From CAZJNX01 sp964547415 (lineage in GTDB: Bacteria; Pseudomonadota; Alphaproteobacteria; Rhizobiales; Amorphaceae), in NCBI GenBank assembly GCA_964547415.1, contig CAZJNX010000133.1, positions 1 to 13,761 of the forward strand: a stretch of DNA of 13,761 nt, in the 5' to 3' direction. The stretch's first letter is position 1. Each line of letters opens with the position of its first letter. Below are positions 5,268 to 12,030 of the stretch, one piece after another. Both the position numbers and the translations under genes were made by a program. Below the pieces are notes generated by a model. That model was not told the origin of the DNA and ran no database searches. It was given only the letters and a program-made list of their open reading frames with translations.

Positions 5268-7736
5268 TCAGGCGAAGGCGAAGTCGTCCGCCGACAGGTT
5301 CTCCGCCCGGAACGCCTGCAGGCGGATGACGGTGGAGGGCTCGTCGGCGTCGTCCACGTGGATGACCGTGTCCGGGCCGTCCTGGACGATCAGCGCGATC
5401 TCCACGAAAGCGCGGATGCCGGCGGGCTGCAGGTCGATGATGTCGGTGCGGTCCTTGAAGTCCCCGATCCCGTCCGCGCCGTCGCCGAGGCCGAAGACGA
5501 AGCCGTCCGACCCTTCGCCGCCGGCGAGGAGGTCGCTGCCGCGCCCGCCCACGATGGTGTCGTCGCCCCGGCCGCCGACGAGCGTGTCGAGCCCGGTGCC
5601 GCCCTCGAGGAGGTCGTCGCCCGATCCGCCGTCGAGGTCGTCACGGCCCCGGCCGCCGCTCAGGACATCGTCGTGCCGACCGCCCGACATGAAGTCCCGG
5701 CCCGCGCCGCCGGACAGAACGTCCTCGTCCCGCCCGCCGGAGACGATGTCGCTTCCGCCGTTGCCGAACAGGGTGTCGTCGTCCGCGCCGCCCTCGAGGA
5801 TGTCCCCGCCGCCCTGGCCTTCGAGGACGTCGTCGCCGCCGTCGCCGTCTACGCCGTCCCTGCCGGCCCCGGCCGAGACCGTGTCGTCGGACGAGCCGCC
5901 CCCGATCTCGTCGTCGCCGTCCCCGCCGAAGATGCGGTCCGCGCCGCTTCGGCCTTCGATGGTGTCGTCGCCGTCGCCGCCGTCGAGGTCGTCGGCACCG
6001 CCGTCGCCGACGACGCGGTCGTCCCCGGGCCCGCCGGACACGGTGTCGTCGCCGCGGTTGCCGCGCACCAGATCGTCGCCGCCGCCCCCGAGGACACGGT
6101 CCGCGCCCCGCTCGCCGCGGATCACGTCCGAGCCGCCGTTTCCGACGATCGCATCGTCGCCGTCGTCGCCCGCCATCAGGTCCGCCCCGGCTCCGCCCGC
6201 GATGCGGTCGTTGCCGTCGCCGCCGCGGACCGTGTCGTCGCCGCCGTTCGCGATGAGGCGGTCGGCCCCGTCGTTTCCTTCGAGCCGGTCGTCGCCGACG
6301 CCGCCCCGGACGGTGTCCGCGCCGACGCCGCCGGAAAGGGTGTCGTTCCCGGTGCCCCCGCGGATGTCGGCGTCCTCGAGGCCCCCCCGGGCGAGGTCGT
6401 CCCCCGGGCCGCCGACGAGGGTGTCCTCGCCGAGGCCGAGGAGGGTGTCGTTCCCGCCGTCGCCCAGGAGGCGGTTCCGGCCGAAGCCGCCGGACAAGAG
6501 GTCGTCGCCGGAAAAGCCGCGCACGGTGTCGTCGCCGACGCTCACGAACGGCTCGTCGCCCACGAGGGTGTCGTCGCCCGCGCCCCCGAACAGGTCGTCG
6601 TCGCCGTCATCGCCGTCGATGCAGTCGTCCCCGTCGCCGCCGTCGACGGTGTCGGCGCCGCGCCCGGCCCTCACCTCGTCGTTCCGGGGCGTGCCGGTGA
6701 TGTCGTCGGCGCCGGGGGTGCCTGCGATGACATTCTCCCCGTCGCACTCGGGAAGCATCGACACGACGCGGTTCCCCTCCAGGAACGCCCGGTCCACCGG
6801 TCGGCGCTCGACGGAGGACACGCGGATCGCCGTCCCGCCCTCGACCCGGAGCACCGACGCGTTCGCCCCCACGCGCACGTCGACGTCGTCGAGCGAGAAC
6901 ACGTCGAGCGCGGTCATGTCGATGCGGTCGCCGGGCTCGAGGTCGTCGATCCGGCTTCGCCCGGCTTCGGCGATCACGAACAGGTCGTCCCCCTCGCCGC
7001 CCCGCGCCCGGTCGCCGCGGCCGAGCGTCAGCGTGTCGTCGCCGCGACCACCCGCGAGGTCGTCCGCGTCCGCACCGCCGTCGAGCCGGTCGTCGCCCCG
7101 GCCACCGTCGAGGGTATCCTCGCCCGCGAGGCCGGACAGGCTGTCGGCGCCGCCCCGTCCCTCGATCACGTCGGCGGCCTCGGTCCCGGCGAGCGCGTCG
7201 GGGCCCCGCGTCCCGACGATCGGACCGTTCGGCCCGGCCTCCTCGACGAGCCCCGGGATGTCCGCGAAGGGGACGGCGACGCCAGGGGCGAGCGGGCCGC
7301 TCTCGACCGGTCCGGACGACAGGTTCCGCTCGATCAGCGCGATGTAGTCCTCGGCCGTCTCGACCGCAGGACGGGGAGCCCCGCCGATCACGAAGCTGAA
7401 GGTGTCACGGTTCTCGACGTTGAAGAATTCGAGGAGAACGCTCGTCTCCGTCTCGCCGGGGCGGTCGGTCTCCCGCTCGACCGCGGCGATGGTGACGTCG
7501 AAGCGCTCGTCGATCGTCGTGCCGTCCGCGAAAGAGACGTTGCCGGGGGGGAAATCGCGGAACGCGACGAGGGTGTCGAACGAGTCGTCGGGGAAGAGGC
7601 GGTCGTAGGTGAAGGTGTCCGTGCCAGCCGGAACGGTGAAACGGACCATCGTGTCCGAAACCGCGGTCGGCCGGAGGGACGCCGGATCGATCGCGATCGC
7701 AAGACCCGGCAAGGCGAAGACGCGCGCTGCGGACAT
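5268..7736 (-). CDS. RTX (hemolysin-type calcium-binding repeat) protein, 822 residues
   Basis: Probably a secreted protein of the type I pathway, which exports unfolded protein through an ABC transporter-TolC channel and lets it fold on calcium outside. Layout: an unrecognised beta-rich N-terminal domain (1-145); a first RTX block (174-258); a beta insert with the M10_C-like phrase DLEPGDRIDMTALDVFSLDD (265-284); a long second RTX block (about 336-745) of GGxGxDxLx nonapeptides; and a C-terminal cap (746-822) with GDFKDRTDIIDLQ and a hydrophobic end, LSADDFAFA, as in type I secretion signals. There is no cleavable signal peptide and no HExxH or other catalytic motif. Two cysteines (331, 372) are unusual for an RTX protein. 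GAGG lies 6 bases before the start at 7736. No secretion genes are in the window. Whether it is an adhesin, matrix protein or enzyme cannot be said. Confidence 0.9.
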   Translation of the reverse strand: MSAARVFALPGLAIAIDPASLRPTAVSDTMVRFTVPAGTDTFTYDRLFPDDSFDTLVAFRDFPPGNVSFADGTTIDERFDVTIAAVERETDRPGETETSVLLEFFNVENRDTFSFVIGGAPRPAVETAEDYIALIERNLSSGPVESGPLAPGVAVPFADIPGLVEEAGPNGPIVGTRGPDALAGTEAADVIEGRGGADSLSGLAGEDTLDGGRGDDRLDGGADADDLAGGRGDDTLTLGRGDRARGGEGDDLFVIAEAGRSRIDDLEPGDRIDMTALDVFSLDDVDVRVGANASVLRVEGGTAIRVSSVERRPVDRAFLEGNRVVSMLPECDGENVIAGTPGADDITGTPRNDEVRAGRGADTVDGGDGDDCIDGDDGDDDLFGGAGDDTLVGDEPFVSVGDDTVRGFSGDDLLSGGFGRNRLLGDGGNDTLLGLGEDTLVGGPGDDLARGGLEDADIRGGTGNDTLSGGVGADTVRGGVGDDRLEGNDGADRLIANGGDDTVRGGDGNDRIAGGAGADLMAGDDGDDAIVGNGGSDVIRGERGADRVLGGGGDDLVRGNRGDDTVSGGPGDDRVVGDGGADDLDGGDGDDTIEGRSGADRIFGGDGDDEIGGGSSDDTVSAGAGRDGVDGDGGDDVLEGQGGGDILEGGADDDTLFGNGGSDIVSGGRDEDVLSGGAGRDFMSGGRHDDVLSGGRGRDDLDGGSGDDLLEGGTGLDTLVGGRGDDTIVGGRGSDLLAGGEGSDGFVFGLGDGADGIGDFKDRTDIIDLQPAGIRAFVEIALIVQDGPDTVIHVDDADEPSTVIRLQAFRAENLSADDFAFA
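5502..6731 (-). repeat. Main RTX nonapeptide repeat block
   Basis: Roughly 45 tandem 9-residue units (27 bases each) of the pattern GGxGxDxLx, residues 336-745. Register breaks occur at GDEPFVSVGDD (393-403) and around GLGEDTLVGG and GLEDADIRGG (434-461). Each pair of units would build a turn of a calcium beta-roll. Confidence 0.85.
6963..7217 (-). repeat. First, shorter RTX repeat block
   Basis: Residues 174-258 hold about eight nonapeptide units such as GGRGDDRLD and GGRGDDTLT, separated from the main block by a non-repeat insert of about 75 residues. Confidence 0.8.
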
Positions 7737-8024
7737 GGGGCACCTCGCGACGGCCTCGCAGCCCTACGCGGCGAAGTCGCAACGTCTTGAAAGGGTTCAG
7801 TCATCGTCGCCCGATTCCCACGGACTGTAGACGATGCGCTTTCGACACCCGGCCGATGTAGTCTTGTCACGCGTTTGCGGTCAAGCGGTATCGGTCGAAA
7901 TGGCGCCGGAAAGACGTCGCGGGTTCGTCCCCGACGGTCGACGGCGGCACCGGCCGGACCTGGCGCACATGACGGATGCGTGCGGCCGTCCGGGCCGCGG
8001 GTGCGGGAGACCGTCCGCTCGGCC
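7737..8024. other. Intergenic region upstream of the RTX gene
   Basis: This 288-base gap holds the RTX promoter candidate and a leader of about 110 bases. A small perfect hairpin (GCGGCC at 7982-7987, GGCCGC at 7993-7998) lies about 30-45 bases after the transporter stop but has no T tract. No gene is supported here. Confidence 0.5.
7856..7885 (-). promoter_or_regulatory. Candidate promoter of the RTX gene
   Basis: On the minus strand CTTGAC (7885-7880) and CTACAT (7861-7856) are 18 bases apart, close to the alphaproteobacterial CTTGAC-N17-CTATAT pattern (all six and five of six positions). It lies in a locally less GC-rich stretch and would give a 5' leader of about 110 bases. Confidence 0.45.
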
Positions 8025-8936
8025 CTACAGGACGACGATGCCGGTGTGCTTGGCCTTGTCCTGGGGCTCCACGTGGATGGTGATGACGGCGTCGTCGATC
8101 TCCCCCTTCAGCGCCTCCTCCACCCGGTCGCAGATCGCATGGGCGGCCGCCACCGTCATGTCCCCGGGCACCACCAGGTGGAATTCCACGAACGTGACGC
8201 GGCCCGCGTGGCGTGTCCTGAGGTCGTGGGCCTCGATGGCACCCTCGGCGGTCTCGGAGATGGTCTGGCGGATGCGGGCGAGCTCGTCCTCCGGGGCGGC
8301 CGCGTCCATCAGCCCGCCGAGGCTCTCGCGGGTCACCTGCCAGCCCGACCACAGGATGTGGAGGGCGACGGCCGCCGCGATCAGCGGATCAAGAATGACG
8401 AGCCCGGTGAGGAGGGCGAGGCCGAGCCCCGTCAGGACGCCGAGCGTGGTGACGACGTCGGCCACCAGGTGCCGTCCGTCGGCGGCGAGGGCGGGCGAGC
8501 GCAGCCGCCGCGCCGCGCGCACGAGGAAGACGGCCCAGGCGCCGTTGACGAGGGTGGCGAGGACGGACAGGGCGATGCCCGCGGGCGGAAGGTCGAGGGG
8601 GCGCGGATCGAGAAGGGCCTGCCAGGCCTCGTGGAAGACGAGGAGGGCGGCGACGATGATGAGGACGCCCTCGGCGACGGCGGCGAAGTATTCCGCCTTG
8701 TGGTGGCCGTAGGGGTGGTTGGCGTCGGCGGGCTTGTCGCTCCAGCGGACGGCGAGGAAGGCGGCGACGGAGGCGGCGACGTTCACCGTGCTCTCGAGGG
8801 CGTCGGAGAAGAGGGCGACGGAGCCCGTGACGAGCCAGGCCGCCGTCTTGAGGGCGAGCACGCCCAAGCCGACCGCGATCGTCGCCGCCGCGATCCGCTG
8901 GGCCCGGCTCGCGCTCGCCCCTCTCCCTTCGGGCAT
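8025..8936 (-). CDS. Cation diffusion facilitator family metal transporter
   Basis: Inner-membrane antiporter exporting divalent metal ions (Zn, Fe, Mn or similar) against protons. The 303 residues include about six hydrophobic segments, the phrase SVALFSDALESTVNVAA (39-55), the intracellular motif KPADANHPYGHHKAEYFAA (68-86), HLVAD with His156/Asp160 in TM5, and a cytoplasmic ferredoxin-like domain (about 212-290) with His237-Asp238, His253 and ITIHVEP (His288). Aligned on the shared PADxNHxxGHxKAE motif, the positions of YiiP Asp45 and Asp49 are Glu48 and Asn52, so metal specificity may differ from zinc-exporting YiiP. The start at 8936 has GGGAGG 6 bases upstream. It appears to be a single gene; I see no clear promoter in the GC-rich spacer upstream. 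Confidence 0.93.
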   Translation of the reverse strand: MPEGRGASASRAQRIAAATIAVGLGVLALKTAAWLVTGSVALFSDALESTVNVAASVAAFLAVRWSDKPADANHPYGHHKAEYFAAVAEGVLIIVAALLVFHEAWQALLDPRPLDLPPAGIALSVLATLVNGAWAVFLVRAARRLRSPALAADGRHLVADVVTTLGVLTGLGLALLTGLVILDPLIAAAVALHILWSGWQVTRESLGGLMDAAAPEDELARIRQTISETAEGAIEAHDLRTRHAGRVTFVEFHLVVPGDMTVAAAHAICDRVEEALKGEIDDAVITIHVEPQDKAKHTGIVVL

Positions 8937-9210
8937 GGCGCCCTCCCGATCCGTTCGGCGGCGCCGGCCCCCCGGCCCGTCTCGTCCCGTGCTGGCCGGC
9001 TCGCGCCGTGCGCGCCGCTCCGCCGCGGCCGGCCCGCGCGCGCCCGCTCCATCGCAAAGGCGGGCGGCCTCCGCAAGCGCGCCGACGCTTCCCCTCCCGC
9101 GGTCCTTGCGGGCGCGGCCGGCCCGTCCCGCGGCCCGCCTCGCCGCGCGGACGGGCCACCTGCGCACGATCCGCGCGTGTCCCCTCCCGCAAGGCGGGCC
9201 GCCCGGCCGA

Positions 9211-9232
9211 CGGGGCGCCTCGCGGCGCCCCG
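9211..9232. repeat. Perfect 9-bp inverted repeat, 4-base loop
   Basis: CGGGGCGCC (9211-9219) and GGCGCCCCG (9224-9232) surround TCGC. There is no T tract on either side and no gene end nearby. Eight-base versions of the same arms recur at 13702-13709 and 13728-13735. Confidence 0.6.
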
Positions 9233-9386
9233 CGCCGCGGCCGTGGCCGGGGACCGGCGTCCCGTCGGAACGAGGCGCGCCGCCCGTGTCCTTCCGCCTC
9301 GTTTCCGGGAGGGCCGGGGGCGAGCCGCCGCGCGCTCGCACCGCTCCGGTGGTCGCCGGGGCGAGGCCCGCGCCCCCCGACGGCTT

Positions 9387-9422
9387 CCGCCGCGCGCGCC
9401 CCGGTCGGCCCGCGCGCGGCGG
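9387..9422. repeat. Perfect 12-bp all-GC inverted repeat
   Basis: CCGCCGCGCGCG (9387-9398) and CGCGCGCGGCGG (9411-9422) are exact reverse complements with a 12-base spacer. It is the strongest hairpin in the spacer and contains alternating CG tracts. It is not at a gene end. Confidence 0.65.
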
Positions 9423-9710
9423 CGACGCCCTTTCGCAGCTGCGGCGACGCCCGCGGAACGGGGTGAGGGCGGGGCGCGCAGGGATCGTCCGGGAGCGGGG
9501 AGCGTTGAGCGGGATGGGTTCGGTCCGCCGGGCGGGTCGGAACCAGCGGGCAGCGGACCGCGCGCGCCCGACCGCCAGGCGCCGCAGCCACGGCGGACGC
9601 CGAACCGCCCCGTCGGCCGCGACCCGCGATCGGGTGCCGCGGGGACCGGCGCGCCAGGCGCGGCGACCGCCCGCGAAAGCCCGCACCGTGCGGCGGGGGA
9701 CCCGGTGGCC

Positions 9711-9748
9711 GAAACGGGAAAGGGCCCGGACGACCCCGTCCGGACCCT
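9711..9748 (-). terminator. Intrinsic terminator of rpsD
   Basis: On the minus strand a 12-bp stem (9748-9737 with 9732-9721), loop of 4, is followed by TTTCCCGTTT. The single imperfect pair (9725/9744) is a G-U wobble only in minus-strand RNA, which supports this direction. It lies 43 bases after the rpsD stop. Confidence 0.85.
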
Positions 9749-9790
9749 CGTTCCCGCGAGCGCCGTCCGACGCGGCGCCGTCCGACGATG

Positions 9791-10408
9791 TCAGCGCGAG
9801 TAGAACTCGACGACGAGGTTCGGCTCCATCATCGTCGGGTAAGGCACCTCGGAGAAGCCCGGGACGCGCACGTAGGTCGCCGTCATCTTCTGGTGGTCGG
9901 CGTCGATGTAGTCCGGCACGTCGCGCTCGGGGAGGCCGACGGCCTCGAGCACCGTCACCAGCTCCTTCGACTTCGGCCGTACCTCGATCACGTCGCCCGG
10001 GCGGCAGCGGTAGCTCGGGATGTTGACGCGGCGCCCGTTCACCATGACGTGCCCGTGGTTCACGAACTGACGGGCGGCGAACACAGTGGGCACGAACTTG
10101 GCCCGGTAGACGAGGGCGTCGAGCCGGCTCTCCAGGAGGCCGATCAGCCGCTCCGACGTGTCGCCCTTCTGGCGGTTCGCTTCGTCGTAGATCCGGCGGA
10201 ACTGTTTTTCGGAGATGTTGCCGTAGTAGCCCTTCAGCTTCTGCTTCGCCTTCAGCTGGACGCCGAAGTCCGACAGCTTGCCCTTGCGGCGCTGGCCGTG
10301 CTGGCCGGGACCGTACTCGCGGCGGTTCACCGGGGACTTCGGACGGCCCCAGATGTTCTCGCCCATGCGGCGGTCGATCTTGTACTTCTGCGAGTTGCGC
10401 TTCGTCAT
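9791..10408 (-). CDS. rpsD: 30S ribosomal protein S4
   Basis: S4 binds 16S rRNA early in assembly of the small subunit and helps set decoding accuracy; in several bacteria it also represses its own synthesis. The 205 residues are the usual length: MTKRNSQKYKIDRRMGENIW at the start, KSPVNRREYGPGQHGQRRKGK (24-44), the S4 RNA-binding fold (about 94-157; SRLDALVYRAKFVPTVFAAR and VNGRRVNIPSYRCRPGDVIEV), and the end LVVEFYSR. The start at 10408 has AAGGA 8 bases upstream. The open frame continues upstream to 10549, but the extra residues are not S4-like. It is monocistronic here, with its own terminator. Confidence 0.99.
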   Translation of the reverse strand: MTKRNSQKYKIDRRMGENIWGRPKSPVNRREYGPGQHGQRRKGKLSDFGVQLKAKQKLKGYYGNISEKQFRRIYDEANRQKGDTSERLIGLLESRLDALVYRAKFVPTVFAARQFVNHGHVMVNGRRVNIPSYRCRPGDVIEVRPKSKELVTVLEAVGLPERDVPDYIDADHQKMTATYVRVPGFSEVPYPTMMEPNLVVEFYSR

Positions 10409-10694
10409 GCGCCGTGTCCTTCGGTTCGCGGGCACCCCGGGGGCGACCGCCTGCAGCTGGCCCCGCCGACACGATCGGACGCGGCGCACGGATGCGGCCG
10501 GCCTCACGCGCGGTGGCGGCGGTGAAAGACACGCGCCCTCCTCTGCCATCCGGCCGTCCGCCGCGGCGTGTGGCGCGGCGAGCTGGCGGGGGAGACCCCC
10601 GTTCGTCCGGAAAAGCCGACAGGACCGGTCGGGAAGCGCCCGGCCAGTCCACGGGTGCGTGGGCGGGCGGACCTTGCCGCACCGCGAGCGCTGC
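10409..10694 (-). other. Presumed long 5' leader of rpsD
   Basis: About 285 bases between the candidate rpsD promoter and its start hold no gene. A perfect 6-bp hairpin with a 3-base loop (10587-10601, GGGGG-AGA-CCCCC core) is present. A leader of this length on a ribosomal protein gene could carry S4 autoregulation, but I cannot identify a known S4-binding fold by eye. Confidence 0.35.
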
Positions 10695-10703
10695 AGCTAG
10701 ACT
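10674..10703 (+). promoter_or_regulatory. Candidate promoter of the comF operon
   Basis: TTGCCG (10674-10679), an 18-base spacer and TAGACT (10698-10703), four of six matches in each box to TTGACA and TATAAT. Transcription would start near 10710, about 38 bases before the comF start. Its -10 overlaps that of the opposing rpsD promoter. Confidence 0.4.
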
Positions 10704-10723
10704 GTCCGTGATCGGCAGTCAAG
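10695..10723 (-). promoter_or_regulatory. Candidate promoter of rpsD
   Basis: On the minus strand CTTGAC (10723-10718), a 17-base spacer and CTAGCT (10700-10695). The -35 is a perfect match to the alphaproteobacterial form and the -10 is fair. It shares bases 10698-10700 with the divergent comF promoter. Confidence 0.4.
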
Positions 10724-10748
10724 CCCGCGGGCGACAGGGAGGGAAGGC

Positions 10749-11681
10749 TTGGCAGGGCGCGCGTTCCGCCACCGCTTCCCGGCCCGGACCGGGTCCGCCG
10801 CGCCGGAGGGGCCGTGGGTGCCCGTCGCCGCGGACGGCACGCCGCTCGGCCCGCCCCCGTCGCCCGGCGCGCCCGAAACGCCGCCCGAGGCGCCCGTCCT
10901 CGCCCCCCTCGGCCGTGCCGCGGCGGCGGCGGGGCGCGCCCTCGTCGACCTTCTCGTCCCGCCGGCCTGCCCGGTGTGCCGCCGCCCGGTGGCGGACTCG
11001 GTCGGCCTGTGCGCGGCCTGCTTCCGGGACCTCGTGCCGGTGGCGCCGCCGGTGTGCGACCGGCTCGGCGTCCCCCTCGTCCAGGGCCCGTTCGGCGTCG
11101 GCCTGTCCCGCGCCGCCGCCGCCGACCCGCCGGCCTGGGACCGGTGCCGCGCGGCCGTCCTCTACGGGCCGACGGCGGGGCGGATCGTCCACGCGCTCAA
11201 GTACCGGGACCGGCACGAGACGGCGGGGCTGATGGCGCGCATGATGGTGCGTGCGGGCGCCGACCTCCTCGGCCCCGACGCGGCGGGCGCGGTGATGGCG
11301 CCCGTCCCCCTCCACCGCCGCCGGCTGGTCGCGCGCCGCTTCAACCAGTCGGCCCTCCTCGCCGCCCGGATCCACGCCCTCCTCGCCGCCCGCGCCGGGC
11401 CGCCGCCGCCCGCCCTCGCCCAGGCGCTCGTCGCGCGGGTGCGGGCGACGCCCCGCCAGGTGGGCCTCGAGGCAAACGCGCGCGCGGCGAACGTGGCGGA
11501 CGCCTTCGCCGTGCCGCGGCCGGATCTGGTGGTGGGGCGGCGCGTCCTCCTCGTCGACGACGTCCTCACCTCCGGGGCGACCGCCGAAGCCGTCACCCGC
11601 GCGCTCAGGGCCGCGGGGGCGGCCGCGGTCGACGTCCTCGTCTTCGCGCGGGTTGTCGCAGGGCCGTACGAGCCTAACTGA
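10749..11681 (+). CDS. ComF family protein (phosphoribosyltransferase-like)
   Basis: ComF proteins combine an N-terminal zinc finger with a phosphoribosyltransferase fold; in naturally competent bacteria they act in uptake of single-stranded DNA, but homologues are common in non-competent species. Visible here: CPVC (74-77) and CAAC (88-91) zinc ligands, LKYRDR (150-155), PVPLHRRRLVARRFNQS (185-201) and the PRPP-binding loop VLLVDDVLTSGAT (266-278). The length is 310, longer than usual (about 230-250), because of a Pro/Ala-rich N-terminal extension of about 60 residues. The chosen start is TTG at 10749, behind AGGGAGGGAAGG. A downstream GTG (around codon 24) would shorten it. It is the first gene of the plus-strand operon, 50 bases ahead of grxC. 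Confidence 0.9.
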   Translation: MAGRAFRHRFPARTGSAAPEGPWVPVAADGTPLGPPPSPGAPETPPEAPVLAPLGRAAAAAGRALVDLLVPPACPVCRRPVADSVGLCAACFRDLVPVAPPVCDRLGVPLVQGPFGVGLSRAAAADPPAWDRCRAAVLYGPTAGRIVHALKYRDRHETAGLMARMMVRAGADLLGPDAAGAVMAPVPLHRRRLVARRFNQSALLAARIHALLAARAGPPPPALAQALVARVRATPRQVGLEANARAANVADAFAVPRPDLVVGRRVLLVDDVLTSGATAEAVTRALRAAGAAAVDVLVFARVVAGPYEPN

Positions 11682-11731
11682 AGGTATCACGCCGAGCGTC
11701 GTCCGGACAGGAAGGGTCGAAGGGGTTGCCG

Positions 11732-11992
11732 ATGGCCGAGGTCGTCATCTACACGCGCGCCATGTGCGGCTTCTGCACGCGCGCCAAGTCGCTGCTGGAG
11801 CGCGAGGGGATCCCCTACGAGGAGATCGACGCCACGTTCGATCCCGCCCGGAGGCAGGAGATGATCGCGCGCGCGAACGGTCGGTCCACCTTCCCGCAGA
11901 TCTTCGTGGGCCGCCACCACGTGGGCGGCTGCGACGACCTGTTCGCCCTCCACAGGGAAGGCCGGCTGAGGCCGCTGCTCGAGGCCGCCTGA
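11732..11992 (+). CDS. grxC: Glutaredoxin 3
   Basis: Small cytoplasmic thiol-disulfide oxidoreductase that reduces protein disulfides and glutathione mixed disulfides. The 86 residues have the thioredoxin-fold start VVIYTRAMCGFCTRAKSLL with the dithiol site Cys12-Gly-Phe-Cys15, the cis-proline TFPQIFV (54-60) and the glutathione-binding GGCDDL (67-72). CGFC replaces the commoner CPYC; the second cysteine is kept, so it is not a monothiol CGFS type. The ATG at 11732 has AAGGGG about 7 bases upstream; an in-frame TTG two codons earlier (11726) is less likely. It is followed 38 bases later by the Nit-type amidase, a plausible partner in glutathione metabolism. Confidence 0.95.
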   Translation: MAEVVIYTRAMCGFCTRAKSLLEREGIPYEEIDATFDPARRQEMIARANGRSTFPQIFVGRHHVGGCDDLFALHREGRLRPLLEAA

Positions 11993-12030
11993 CGGGTGGT
12001 GGCCAGCGGCCTTTCGCGGGAAAGGAACGG

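Larger units (their letters stand above)
8937..9710. other. Long, extremely GC-rich gene-free spacer
   Basis: About 770 bases between the transporter start and the rpsD terminator. Frames are open on both strands simply because stop codons are rare; their translations are Arg/Pro/Gly/Ala-rich with no recognisable motif and no Shine-Dalgarno-supported start. No tRNA or known ncRNA was recognised. Two strong inverted repeats lie at 9211-9232 and 9387-9422. Confidence 0.6.

Noticed and set aside
5502..6731. Regular spaced repeats that might suggest a CRISPR array
   Set aside because: They are 27-base coding repeats of RTX nonapeptides, degenerate and in frame, with no unique spacers between identical repeats.
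3981..7790. A 1269-codon open frame on the plus strand, antisense to rtcB and the RTX gene
   Set aside because: It mirrors GC-rich codons of the real genes; the translation is a Val/Ala/Asp/Arg-rich echo of the RTX repeats with no family motif, while the minus-strand genes have clear domains and ribosome-binding sites.
9008..9466. Plus-strand frame of 152 codons in the spacer
   Set aside because: Its composition is almost entirely Arg, Pro, Ala and Gly and there is no ribosome-binding site; this is what stop-poor GC-rich DNA gives.
10409..10549. An N-terminally extended S4 starting at 10549
   Set aside because: S4 proteins start at the MTKRNSQKYK-type sequence, and AAGGA precedes the ATG at 10408.
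8937..10682. Long minus-strand frame extending upstream from the CDF transporter through the spacer and across rpsD
   Set aside because: The upstream part is Arg/Pro/Gly-rich, overlaps rpsD in another frame, and the transporter has its own ATG with GGGAGG at 8936.
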